A DNA stretch of 41,586 nucleotides from Streptomyces wuyuanensis. GTDB lineage: Bacteria; Actinomycetota; Actinomycetes; Streptomycetales; Streptomycetaceae. Position 1 is the first letter of the stretch, and the number at the start of each line of letters is the position of its first letter. The notes under the pieces are model-generated. The model did not search any database and had not been told where the DNA came from. It saw nothing but the letters and a program-made list of their open reading frames with translations. Shown piece after piece: positions 10,258-18,127 of this stretch. The position numbers and the translations under genes are program-made. The stretch is taken from contig NZ_FNHI01000036.1 of NCBI RefSeq assembly GCF_900103455.1, forward strand, positions 1 to 41,586, given 5' to 3'.

Positions 10258-11855
10258 TGTGGTCTCCCCTCCGGTGGTCTGCCCACTTCTTGCTCCCCCA
10301 CTGGCGGTACGTCTATCCAGACAGATGTCGTGCAGCGTGTGGCTGGCGCGGAGCCCTTGGCGATGCCGGCGTGAGACAGCGGTCGGTTGTCTCCTGCAGG
10401 GGAAGCCGGGTGATGGTCGATCCATGCCAGGCCACCGCGGTCGAGATGTTGCCGGGCTCGGGTGACGGCGACGTAGGCGAGGCGGGCTTCGGCGTCGTTG
10501 ACGGGTCCTGGGATGGGATGGCCGGTGTCGTCGCTCTGGTCCGTGTCTTTGGGAGGCGTGAAGTCGTCGGCGATCTTCACGGTGGACCATTCGCGACCCT
10601 TGGCCTTGTGAGCAGTGGAGACGACGACGTCTGCCCGCTGCTCTTCGCTGAGCTGGTCGACCGCGGCCAGGACGGTATCGGTGCCGTGTCTGTCGATGAG
10701 GTCGACGAAGGGCTGCAGGTCGCCTCCGGCGGGGTCATGTCCGGCGTAGTCCTGGAGGTCGCCCCAGGTGGTGAAGAGCACGAGTTCGGGATGGCTGGTG
10801 CGGCGGCCGGCCTTGAGGTCGCGCGCGGCGAGGGCGAGGGAGCGCAGGCCTGCTCCGCCTCCGACGAGAGCGACGCGGCGACCGGCGTCAAGGAGCTGCA
10901 TGACGTGGGTCATCGCGCCGACGTTGGTGCGGCACAGGACCGCATGCGGTTCTTCGAGAGGACCGAGTTCGGTTGCGAGGTGCGTACTGCCGTGAAGGCG
11001 GATCGGGGCCTGGGCGAGGGCGAGCCAGCGGTTGGCTTCGGCAGCGAGATGGGGTCCGAAGCGGAAGGACTGGGACAAGGCGAGTGTGGTGCCGTCGAAT
11101 CCGGTCATGACGTCGCGAGCGCCCCGCCAGTGGTAGATGGCCTGCGCGGAGGCCCCGACCATCACCAACTGCGCATGCTCGCGCTGCGCATTGAAGACCT
11201 GTTCGACGACGGGATTGGTGTCCTGGGCCTCGTCGAGGAGGAGGAAGTCGGTCTCGATGGCAGGGTTCGTGAGGGCCCAGATCTTGAGGTAGTGGTCGTG
11301 TTCGAAGCGGACCACTCCCCCGTCGGGGTCTTGGAGATCTTTCCAGGCGCGTTTGGCGAATGGCAGGACGGTGCTGGCCAGTTGGGCGTGCGGGGCGGGG
11401 GCTTCGAGGCCGCGCATGCGGGGTACGTGGTGGCGTCCCAGGGTGGGGTCGGCGGAATGGCAGAAGCGGGTGATGGTGCGCAGGGCGGCGTACGAAAGCG
11501 CTCGCGGGCTGAGGTCGCGTTCTGCGATGCGGACGGGCCTGGTGATGCCGAGGGCCTGTCCGGTCTTCCAGGCAGGCTGGCGTGGGGCGGTCAGGCGTGC
11601 GCGGTAGCGGTGGCCGACGGCGGCGTAGGCCAAGGCGTGCGCGGTCTTGCACCTGACGGTTGGCGGGAAGCGGGTGGCGGCGTCCTGGGCGATGGCGCGG
11701 TTGTAGGCGAGGTAGCGGCCGCGGCGTCTGGTGCCGTGGGCGAGGACGGCGAGGGTGCTGGTCTTGCCGGTGCCGGCGCCGGCTTGGAGGACGAGGTGGT
11801 CTCCGGCGTGGAAGCGGTCGGCTGCAGCGGTCTGTTCGTCGGTGAGGTTCAGCAC
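10230..11855 (-). CDS. UvrD/Rep-like superfamily 1 DNA helicase
   Basis: A 541-residue protein starting at the GTG 11853-11855, which overlaps the end of the upstream gene by 7 bases. SF1 motifs are in order. Motif I is LQAGAGTGKTST at about residues 23-34, and motif Ia is the YLAYNRAIA segment. Motif II is LLLDEAQDTNP near residue 207, motif III is SAQAIYHWRGA, motif IV is LSQSFRFG, and motifs V/VI are VSTAHKAKGREW and YVAVTRARQHL. It is shorter than housekeeping UvrD or PcrA (about 720 residues), resembling compact helicases found in defence modules. The last roughly 60 residues have no recognisable similarity and overlap the Mrr-type gene. It probably unwinds DNA or an R-loop for the neighbouring nuclease; the pairing is inference from overlap. 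Confidence 0.85.
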   Translation of the reverse strand: MLNLTDEQTAAADRFHAGDHLVLQAGAGTGKTSTLAVLAHGTRRRGRYLAYNRAIAQDAATRFPPTVRCKTAHALAYAAVGHRYRARLTAPRQPAWKTGQALGITRPVRIAERDLSPRALSYAALRTITRFCHSADPTLGRHHVPRMRGLEAPAPHAQLASTVLPFAKRAWKDLQDPDGGVVRFEHDHYLKIWALTNPAIETDFLLLDEAQDTNPVVEQVFNAQREHAQLVMVGASAQAIYHWRGARDVMTGFDGTTLALSQSFRFGPHLAAEANRWLALAQAPIRLHGSTHLATELGPLEEPHAVLCRTNVGAMTHVMQLLDAGRRVALVGGGAGLRSLALAARDLKAGRRTSHPELVLFTTWGDLQDYAGHDPAGGDLQPFVDLIDRHGTDTVLAAVDQLSEEQRADVVVSTAHKAKGREWSTVKIADDFTPPKDTDQSDDTGHPIPGPVNDAEARLAYVAVTRARQHLDRGGLAWIDHHPASPAGDNRPLSHAGIAKGSAPATRCTTSVWIDVPPVGEQEVGRPPEGRPHWVQRCSSR

Positions 11856-12322
11856 GGGCGCGCTTCCGGGGTAGTGAGTGCTCGGGCTGCAGCGGTGAGC
11901 AGGCGTTCTCGGGTGGTGGTGGCCAGCAGCGCTTGCATGGCATGGGTGAGGCGCTCGGCTTCCTGATGGTCGATGCGCTGCAGTGCACGGGTGAGGGACT
12001 GCTCGATGAAGGCTGCGACGTCTTGGCCGTGACGGGCTGCGGCGCGTTGCAGGAGGGCGTGAGTGGCTGGCGGAGGGTCGATGTTGAGGATGATCTGGCC
12101 GTGGGTGTCCGGGTAGTGGGTGGCCAGGACGTCGATGGGGAGTGTCTCCTCAAGGGCGCGGCGCACCCGGCTCAGGGCGCGGTTGGGGGTCTTTGCGCGG
12201 GTCAGGGTCAGCAGTCGGGTGTGGTCGTGGTTGATCGCGAACCGGGTGAGACGACGGGCTTGATCGAGTTCGGTCGTGGTTGCGGGTCTGGTCAGGGTGA
12301 TCTCGAGGGCGTGGTGCGGCAC
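11849..12322 (-). CDS. Hypothetical protein, small helical, in helicase-nuclease operon
   Basis: A 157-residue protein starting at GTG 12320-12322, one base after the stop of the DUF6083 gene, with CAGGAG about 8 bases upstream. It ends inside the helicase start. I do not recognise a named family. Visible features are an N-terminal segment with LEITLTRPATTTELDQARRL, a central ALSRVRRALEETLPIDVLA, and a C-terminal helix (VAAFIEQSLTRALQRI). The early part could be a small alpha/beta domain and the rest helical. There are no Cys or His clusters, signal peptide or membrane helix. Its tight coupling to the helicase suggests a partner or regulator, but this rests only on context. Confidence 0.6.
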   Translation of the reverse strand: MPHHALEITLTRPATTTELDQARRLTRFAINHDHTRLLTLTRAKTPNRALSRVRRALEETLPIDVLATHYPDTHGQIILNIDPPPATHALLQRAAARHGQDVAAFIEQSLTRALQRIDHQEAERLTHAMQALLATTTRERLLTAAARALTTPEARPC

Positions 12323-12323
12323 G

Positions 12324-13226
12324 TCATGGCTCCTGTCGGGCGGCGGTCCTGCGGTGGCAGGACTGTTGCCCGTTGCCGCGGCGGCGTGCGGTGTCGGGGA
12401 GTCGGGTGTGGATGTGTGGGTGGTGGAGGAGGGGGTCGAGGACTTCCCAGCCGGTGAGGGCGAGGTCCGGAGCGCCGGGGGTGGTGGCGTGGCGGGGGCA
12501 GCGCTGGGTGCGCCAGCGCAGCTGTTCGCTGTAGGGCAGGTGGCTGAGGTCGTAGACGGCCATGGAGGTAGCGGGGAGGGTGAGTTGGCCGCGGGCGGGG
12601 GTGGCGGGCAGGAGCTTCCAGATGCCGGCCTCTGTGGTGGGGTCGAGGACGGGCTGGGTGCAGCGTCGGCGGGTGCGGGTCTGTGCCACGCACTGGATGT
12701 CGTCGAGTGGTGTGGCTGCGAGGTAGCGGCCGTAGAGGAGCTGGACGACGGGGCGGGCCGGCCGGCACTCGGCCGGGTTTCGGGGTTCGGTGGGGGCGAG
12801 GGGCGGGGTGAAGGTGCCGTTGTCGGTGAGGCGGCGGGTGTGCAGGGCGAGGCGGCGTCGGAGTGCCGTGAGCTTCGGGGTGAGCAGGGTGGATGCGGAA
12901 CGGGCCGGGCACAGGACGGTGTGCGGGATACGGCACCACGGGCTGCCGTCGTCGGCGGGGTGTGCGATGCCGGAGTCGATGTGCCAGCGGCAGACGAGGG
13001 GCACCGCGGTCGCGGGGAGCTCCTGCGGGTGCATGGCGATGGGGCGGTGGTCGGTGCGGTCGTGCCAGGTGATGTGGTTTCCGCAGTCGCGGCAGCGGCT
13101 GGCCTGGGCCGTGCACAGCAGGCGGCTCGGGCTGCTCTCGGAGAGCCGCAGGCTCCGCAGGCGGTGGGTGCGGATGGGGGTGCCGTCCCATCGGCGGCCG
13201 GAGGAGGCAGGGGTGGTGGAACTCAT
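12324..13226 (-). CDS. DUF6083-type zinc-finger-like protein
   Basis: A 300-residue protein. The first third carries CRDCGNHITWHDRTD, then RPIAMHPQELPA, then CRWHIDSGIAHP, then WCRIPHTVLCPA. This pattern of CxxC, a Trp-rich turn, CRWH and a second Cys pair is what I know from Streptomyces DUF6083 proteins, probably a zinc-binding fold. The remainder has CVAQTRTRRRC and RCPRHA, which look like further metal ligands, and an Arg-rich tail. Function is unknown for the family. DUF6083 proteins are common in Streptomyces accessory regions beside XRE regulators, as here. It is followed one base later by the next gene. Confidence 0.65.
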   Translation of the reverse strand: MSSTTPASSGRRWDGTPIRTHRLRSLRLSESSPSRLLCTAQASRCRDCGNHITWHDRTDHRPIAMHPQELPATAVPLVCRWHIDSGIAHPADDGSPWCRIPHTVLCPARSASTLLTPKLTALRRRLALHTRRLTDNGTFTPPLAPTEPRNPAECRPARPVVQLLYGRYLAATPLDDIQCVAQTRTRRRCTQPVLDPTTEAGIWKLLPATPARGQLTLPATSMAVYDLSHLPYSEQLRWRTQRCPRHATTPGAPDLALTGWEVLDPLLHHPHIHTRLPDTARRRGNGQQSCHRRTAARQEP

Positions 13227-13382
13227 GGCGGCGAAGGTGGCAGGCGACGCGCCGCAGGCATCGAGTTGGCGCCGTGCGTGTCCTGCGATCGGACCAGTTC
13301 CCGGGAACGGCCGTGCGGAATGCCGTACGTCAGTTCGCAGCGGCTGACTCGTTCAGGTGATTCGCTGCCCGAGGGCGGAGGG

Positions 13383-13643
13383 CTATGCGGTGGGGGTGGG
13401 CGGCTCGTGCCCCTCGCAGAGGGTGGCGAAGAGCCGGTCGACCGGGACGCTCAAGGCGTGGGCGAGGGCGTGCCAGGTTCTGAGGGTTCCGATGGTGCGG
13501 CCCTGCTCGATCTCGATGAGAGTGCGCCTGGCCAGGCCGCTGCGGCGGGCCAGCTCGTCGTAGCTCCAGCCGCGTTCGCTCCTCAGGCGCGCGAGCTCCA
13601 GGCGGAGCGCGGCGAGGTTCGGGTCGGGCGGAAAGATCGTCAC
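13383..13643 (-). CDS. XRE-family helix-turn-helix transcriptional regulator
   Basis: An 86-residue protein starting at a GTG (13641-13643). It consists almost entirely of one HTH_3 domain: LAALRLELARLRSERGWS, YDELARRSGLARRTLIEIEQ, GRTIGTLRTWHALAHALSV. The ELARRSGL turn and the recognition helix RRTLIEIEQG are intact. The small size with no sensor domain suggests a Cro/CI-like repressor. The operator cluster at 13658-13741 begins 15 bases upstream of its start and overlaps where its promoter should be, so autoregulation is likely. It may also control the divergent gene at 13823 and the minus-strand genes downstream. Confidence 0.85.
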   Translation of the reverse strand: MTIFPPDPNLAALRLELARLRSERGWSYDELARRSGLARRTLIEIEQGRTIGTLRTWHALAHALSVPVDRLFATLCEGHEPPTPTA

Positions 13644-13657
13644 CCCACCATCCGACG

Positions 13658-13741
13658 GTGCAGAACCCTGCCCTGTCAGTGCAGACCTCTGCCCTATTTC
13701 CGCAGGTGGCCGCCATACGGTGGAGGGCAGAGGTCTGCACT
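13658..13741. promoter_or_regulatory. Three-site operator cluster between the XRE gene and the divergent gene
   Basis: Three copies of a 17-base element are present. GTGCAGAACCCTGCCCT is at 13658-13674 and GTGCAGACCTCTGCCCT at 13679-13695. An inverted exact copy, AGGGCAGAGGTCTGCAC, is at 13724-13740. The latter two form a perfect 18-bp inverted repeat (13678-13695 and 13724-13741). Each copy has an inner dyad of the form GCAGA-N2-TCTGC, slightly degenerate in the first. The first two centres are 21 bp apart, two helical turns. This is typical of cooperative repressor binding, most likely by the adjacent XRE protein. Confidence 0.75.
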
Positions 13742-13822
13742 ACGGTGTGCCGCCGACACTCACCCGCTTCCCGCACGGAGCGGATCGGGATCTGACGCTT
13801 AGGCAGGAGGAATGGACGCCTC

Positions 13823-14884
13823 ATGAGGCTGTGCACGCTGCGCCCTCACGTGCGGCGCACCTGGACCGTGGAACTACGACCGCAACGGGGCGGCCCGATG
13901 CTGTACTGCCCACTGTGCACGTCGGACGGCCACGCCCTCCTGGCCCCTGCCGCCCAGCCTGCAGTCCTTGCGCACCTGGCCCAGCACGCCAGGCACGAAC
14001 CACTACCGGCCCATCTGCGTACCTGCCAGTGCCACGAACGCGGATGCCGATGGCATCCCCGCCACCGAGGCTGCGCCGGCCCGGTCCTGCTCGTCCTCAC
14101 CCGTGAACGCGGCGGGCGGCTGTGGCGCCTGTCGGACATCTGCACGGCCTGCGCCAGCGCGACACCGGGCAGTGCCGTAGTCCCGGACGTCTCCCCCACA
14201 CCACCTTCGGCAAAGCCGGCCACCAGCCCGCCCAAGGCGAGACGTGCCAGGGTCCCCCGTGGCGCCCGTCCGGAACTGCGCGTACGCGACATGCTCAGCT
14301 ACCTGGCAGCCGCCCTCCCCTGGCCCGTGAGTGCCGAGGCCCGACTCATCGCCCTGCAATGCGCGCTGCGGGCCAGCGCACCAGGACTGGCGGTCATCCA
14401 CGCCGGGCTGCTCCGCGCCATGCGCCTGGCCCACTCCCCCGCACCGTGGAACGAGCTGGAACAAGCACGCTGGCTGTGCCTGCTGCCGGACCACCTCTCA
14501 CTCCAGCGTCCAGGTGGCGTCGCCGTACGCCTGCTCGATGCCGCCGTCCATTACCAGGAGCCTGCACGCCGCGATCGTCTCCACGCTGCCGGCTGGGCGA
14601 TGCGCGTGGTCACTCAACCCGAACTGCGCGCCCTGCCGGCCGAGGCCAGGCTCACCGCGTTGACGCTCACCGCGCACCATTACTCCGGCACCGGATGGTG
14701 CACCAGCGTCGAGACGGATCGGCTGCTGCGGACATGCGCTCTGGATCGGAGCAGGCTGGCCGCAGCGCTCGACCTCCTCGTAGCAGTGAAGGCCATCGCC
14801 ACGTGGACAGTGGATCCCACGACAGAGGACCTGCACTGGGAGCCACCACCCGGATCCGCCTTCCCTGCTCACGAAGTCTCATGA
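13823..14884 (+). CDS. Hypothetical protein with N-terminal Cys/His cluster
   Basis: A 353-residue protein I cannot assign to a named family. The N-terminal 110 residues hold several possible metal ligands (LYCPLCTSDGH, TCQCHERGCRWHPRHRGC, DICTACA), which suggests one or two zinc sites. A Pro/Ala-rich linker follows around residues 110-150. The C-terminal 200 residues look helical, ending with TSVETDRLLRTCALDRSRLA and a LLVAVKAIATW segment that could be a winged helix. The start ATG at 13823 overlaps the stop of a 4-codon frame beginning at 13812. AGGAGG at 13805-13810 serves this region, with a long 12-base spacing to the chosen start. It is divergent from the XRE gene and probably under the same operators. 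A TniQ identity was considered because of the zinc cluster but not supported. Confidence 0.65.
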   Translation: MRLCTLRPHVRRTWTVELRPQRGGPMLYCPLCTSDGHALLAPAAQPAVLAHLAQHARHEPLPAHLRTCQCHERGCRWHPRHRGCAGPVLLVLTRERGGRLWRLSDICTACASATPGSAVVPDVSPTPPSAKPATSPPKARRARVPRGARPELRVRDMLSYLAAALPWPVSAEARLIALQCALRASAPGLAVIHAGLLRAMRLAHSPAPWNELEQARWLCLLPDHLSLQRPGGVAVRLLDAAVHYQEPARRDRLHAAGWAMRVVTQPELRALPAEARLTALTLTAHHYSGTGWCTSVETDRLLRTCALDRSRLAAALDLLVAVKAIATWTVDPTTEDLHWEPPPGSAFPAHEVS

Positions 14885-15073
14885 GCCGTGACGCCAATGC
14901 ACTGGGCTACAGCGGAGTCGGTGCGTCAGGCGTCGAGCTCAGCCTGCGAACTCGACGCCGGGCCAGCGCGGCCGTGGGGGCAAGGGGGTGAACGGCTTCC
15001 GGGCGCTGAGCGAGTCGGTGCCGGAGGTCCTGTCGGCCAACGCAGTGCAGCGGTTTCGCGGAATACTCCCCAT

Positions 15074-15313
15074 ATGCCTGGTCCTGATCTTCCTGCACCC
15101 GAGGAGCCGATGACGGTGGAGGCTTGTCTGCACCGTTGGCCTAGCTGCGCGTTCAAGACCGAACTGATTCACGGTGTTCTCCTCTTCAGCGGCGTGTTCG
15201 ATGAGCGTGATGTCCTGGCGGTCGAGCGGACCTATCCGGGCCGACGGGTGCTGCTCAACGCTGACGGCAGTATCGAGGTTCATCCGGCTGGTGCCGCCCG
15301 CCACCGTGCGTGA
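15074..15313 (+). CDS. Small hypothetical protein
   Basis: A 79-residue protein if started at ATG 15074; an alternative ATG at 15110 has GAGGAG just upstream, giving 67 residues. The core reads TVEACLHRWPSCAFKTELIHG, written as two parts TVEACLHRWPSC and FKTELIHGVLLFSG, then DERDVLAVERTYPGRRVLLN and a final DGSIEVHPAG. The opening resembles the start of Uma2-type nuclease domains (TVEEF...ELIDG), but the protein stops long before the catalytic residues, so I do not call it Uma2. No membrane segment or signal peptide. It converges with the kinase gene. Confidence 0.5.
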   Translation: MPGPDLPAPEEPMTVEACLHRWPSCAFKTELIHGVLLFSGVFDERDVLAVERTYPGRRVLLNADGSIEVHPAGAARHRA

Positions 15314-15429
15314 GGCCTCACACCGCGCCCTGGCACCACGCCCCTCTGGCCGGCTTTCCCTGTGGCCGTTCGACAGCTCACTGCGGGGAATCAGGACCCA
15401 GCCGACCCGCCCCAAGCGATTGCCGCCGG

Positions 15430-17136
15430 TCACTGATAGGCGTGAGCTATCGGTGTGCTGACGCTGGCGCCTGCCCCTTCGGCCCGGTAGGAGATGGTCC
15501 ACAACGCGTTGGACTTGTCCGGCTCTCCGTATAGGTGCCCCCCTTCCTCACAGCCATAGTTCATGCGTTCTCCGGCGAGGACAGTGGTGGCACCTGTCAT
15601 CGTCCGGCAGGCGTTCCCGTCAGCGAGGATGATCAGGAGCGGTGTGACCTGTGGTCCACCGGGGATGTGGAAGTTGTTGCCGGGCAAGGGCTCGGTCAAG
15701 GTGAGGCGCACCATCCGGTTCGGCTGGGTGCCCATGCAGAGCAGTGCTTCGTGTTCGGGGCTTTCGTCGGGTGCGAAGCAGGGGTCGAGTATCTGGTCTT
15801 CAGCGATGCATCGCCAGGAGTCCAGTCGCATGGTGGCTTCAGAGGATGACCAGCAGGAGCCGACGGTTTCGCCGGTGACCGTGATGTCATCAGCGGGGTA
15901 TCCGCCTACGGCCCAGGGGGCGATGGTGGTTACTTGTGTTCTACCGACGGGCGGAGTCGGTGATGGCGCCACTTGAGATGGCGTGGAGACAGCCCGTGCA
16001 GCGGGTGGCGAACTGACCGGAGGCGGGGACGTCGCGGGTGACGGCTTTCTCGCGGTCTCGCGGACGCTGGCGGGTTCGGTACTCGGTCTGGTTCCAGTGT
16101 CCGAGTGGCTATTCATCGCGGTGGCCGCCCAGGCGCCCATCGCCGCGGCGAGAATGAGCACGAAGGATGCGGCGAGCCAGGCCGCGCGCCTGGTGTTTCG
16201 ACGGGGGGCTATCGTCCAGGCCGGATCATCGTCGACTTCCGGTATGTGCCATTGGCTCGCCAGGACTTCCTCGACGGCTGTGGTCTGGATGGGTCCTCTG
16301 TCCAGTACCTGCGTCGCTTGTCTTCCCAGCAACTCCGTCGTCCGCTCTGCGAGCGTCGCGGCTGTTGGCCGCTCTTGCGGGTCCTTGGCCATGCAGGACT
16401 CAAGCAGTTCGCGCAGATCATCGGGCGCACCCTCCAGGTTGGGCTGTTCGCGCATCACCCTGAACGCGACCGCGTCTGCCGCTCCGGAACCGAACGGGAG
16501 TCGTCCCGTCGCCGCGTAGGCGACGAGCGCGCCCCAGGTGAACACGTCGCCGGGTGGGCTGACAGTGCTGTCCCGATAGTGCTCGGGGCTGATCCAGCCT
16601 GGTGTGCCCGTCAGCATTCCCGTTCGGGTTATCGCTGTTCCGTCGGCGACGTGGGCGATGCCGAAGTCCAGCACACGCGGCCCTTGGGGGGTGAGGATCA
16701 CGTTCGTCGGCTTCAGGTCGCGGTGGACCACGCCCTGGGCGTGTATGGCGGCCAAAGCGCTGGCCGTTCCGGCGGCGAGGAGGTGAAGCTGCATGGGCGC
16801 CAAGGGCCCGTGCGCGGTGAGGTGCTGCTGCAGGGTGGGCCCGGGGACGTAGTCGGTGGCAAGCCAGGGGATGTCGGCCGCAGGTGCGGCATCGAGCAGT
16901 GGCACCAGGCACGGGCCGGCCACCCGGCGTAGGACTTCGACCTCGCGATGGAAGCGGGCGCGGAATTCGGGCTCCGCGGCGTGCTGCGGGTGGATGACCT
17001 TGACTGCGACCCGGCGGCCTTGAGGCCCCAGCGCTGCGTACACCGTGCCCATGCCGCCCGACCCCAGCCGACCCAGAATGCGGTAGCAGGCGATGCGCTC
17101 TGGGTCTCCCGGCGCGGCGGGCACGATCGACGGCAT
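15430..17136 (-). CDS. PknB-like Ser/Thr protein kinase with extracytoplasmic domain
   Basis: A 568-residue membrane kinase. The Gly-rich loop GRLGSGGMG covers residues 22-30, the ATP-binding Lys is K46 (VAVKVIHP), the catalytic loop is HRDLKPTN at 138-145 and the Mg-binding motif is DFG at 157-159. The activation segment ends GTPGWISPEH, so all kinase essentials are present. One membrane helix (AAWLAASFVLILAAAMGAW) follows around residue 330, then a Pro/Ser/Thr-rich linker. The C-terminal outer domain of about 170 residues has paired Cys residues and no PASTA repeat. The outer domain probably senses an unknown ligand. It starts at the ATG 17134-17136. It lies next to the transposition pair but is separated by about 150 bases, so it is probably not part of that operon. 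Confidence 0.9.
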   Translation of the reverse strand: MPSIVPAAPGDPERIACYRILGRLGSGGMGTVYAALGPQGRRVAVKVIHPQHAAEPEFRARFHREVEVLRRVAGPCLVPLLDAAPAADIPWLATDYVPGPTLQQHLTAHGPLAPMQLHLLAAGTASALAAIHAQGVVHRDLKPTNVILTPQGPRVLDFGIAHVADGTAITRTGMLTGTPGWISPEHYRDSTVSPPGDVFTWGALVAYAATGRLPFGSGAADAVAFRVMREQPNLEGAPDDLRELLESCMAKDPQERPTAATLAERTTELLGRQATQVLDRGPIQTTAVEEVLASQWHIPEVDDDPAWTIAPRRNTRRAAWLAASFVLILAAAMGAWAATAMNSHSDTGTRPSTEPASVRETARKPSPATSPPPVSSPPAARAVSTPSQVAPSPTPPVGRTQVTTIAPWAVGGYPADDITVTGETVGSCWSSSEATMRLDSWRCIAEDQILDPCFAPDESPEHEALLCMGTQPNRMVRLTLTEPLPGNNFHIPGGPQVTPLLIILADGNACRTMTGATTVLAGERMNYGCEEGGHLYGEPDKSNALWTISYRAEGAGASVSTPIAHAYQ

Positions 17137-17290
17137 GGCTTCTCCGGTCCGGACACGGTGGGGTGCGAAATGTTGAAGGACAAACCGTAGCGGTTGGGCA
17201 GGTCCGGAGTGCGGACTTCCCAGATGAGGACACCGGTATCTCGCTGGCCTGCTGCTGATCCTTCTTGTGGCGGGCAGCGACTGCTTGCTC

Positions 17291-18127
17291 TCAGACTTCC
17301 GATCGGCCAGACGCCGACTTCACCTGTGCGGGAGTACGTGGCGGGTGGTGGGGTCGAGGCGGCTGAAGGCCCAACGTACGAGGTCTTTGGTGAGCGTGAG
17401 GTCGGGGTTTTTCCTCGAGGGCGTCTTGGAGGTGGAGGGTGAGTTTGGCCCAGTTGCGGAAGGAGCCGTGGCCGGCGTGGTCGTCCGTGTAGAGGATCAG
17501 GTCGGGGTCGGTGTCCGTCCAGATGGGGTGGTAGGCGGGGATGGTGTTGAGCACTTCGGTGGGCTTGAGGGGGGTGAACTGGTACCAGTCGTAGATGCGG
17601 GAGTGCAGGGCGGGGCAGCTGAGGATTCGTTGGCGGATGGTGCCGCTGCCGACGAAGATGACGGCGGCGCGCTGTTCGTCGTCGCCCCAGAGGTCGCGGA
17701 TGTACTCGAGGGCGGGTTTGCTCAGCCACTGTGCCTCGTCGAGGAGGAGAACGCGCCGGGGTTGTTGTTCGAGGGCTCCTTTGAGTTGTTGTCCGCACAG
17801 GTCGGCGGACTGGTGTGGTTCGCCGGGTAGTTCCAGGGCGCGCCAGAGGGCTCCGCGGAGTTCGCTCATGTTGTGGGCTTGTCGGAAGCGCAGGCGGATG
17901 GTGGTGTCGGGGGCGTGGCGGCGCAGGACGGTGTGGACGGCGAAGGTCTTCCCGAGGCCGACGTGGCCGTGGATGCACACCATGGCGGCGTGCTTGAGGG
18001 CTTTCCTGACGCGGTCTTCGGTCTCGGCGACGGCTTTCGTGCCCATGATGTTGGCGCGGGTGAGGCCGAGGTAGTGGTCGTTGGAGGGCGGCGGGAGCTG
18101 GCTGGGGGGTGCGGCGGGTTCGGTCAT
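17291..18127 (-). CDS. TnsC/TniB-like AAA+ ATPase (transposition regulator), probable C-terminal frameshift
   Basis: A 278-residue ATPase. The ATG 18125-18127 overlaps the stop of the upstream transposase (ATGA). Walker A GHVGLGKT is at residues 54-61, Walker B RRVLLLDEAQ ends near residue 132, and sensor-1-like VIFVGSGTIRQR follows. This is the MuB/TniB/TnsC-type AAA fold, not the DnaA-like fold of IstB. These ATPases activate the DDE transposase and choose targets. The end is odd. After LHLQDALEE the annotated frame becomes Pro/Arg/His-rich to its stop, whereas the +1 frame reads NPDLTLTKDLVRWAFSRLD and stops at 17320. The switch point is a run of five T at 17408-17412. One extra base there would explain it. 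Only the last 40 or so residues are affected; the ATPase core is intact. Confidence 0.8.
   Translation of the reverse strand: MTEPAAPPSQLPPPSNDHYLGLTRANIMGTKAVAETEDRVRKALKHAAMVCIHGHVGLGKTFAVHTVLRRHAPDTTIRLRFRQAHNMSELRGALWRALELPGEPHQSADLCGQQLKGALEQQPRRVLLLDEAQWLSKPALEYIRDLWGDDEQRAAVIFVGSGTIRQRILSCPALHSRIYDWYQFTPLKPTEVLNTIPAYHPIWTDTDPDLILYTDDHAGHGSFRNWAKLTLHLQDALEEKPRPHAHQRPRTLGLQPPRPHHPPRTPAQVKSASGRSEV

Noticed and set aside
10230..11855. Gabija GajB
   Set aside because: The helicase is similar in kind, but no OLD-type GajA nuclease is adjacent; the partner is an Mrr-type nuclease.
13823..14884. TniQ homologue for the transposition pair
   Set aside because: The protein has a Cys cluster near the N-terminus like TniQ, but the order of Cys/His residues and the rest of the protein do not fit, and it is divergent and over 2 kb from the pair.
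15074..15313. Uma2-family nuclease
   Set aside because: Only the opening TVE...ELIxG resembles Uma2; the catalytic part is absent and the protein is complete at 79 residues or fewer.
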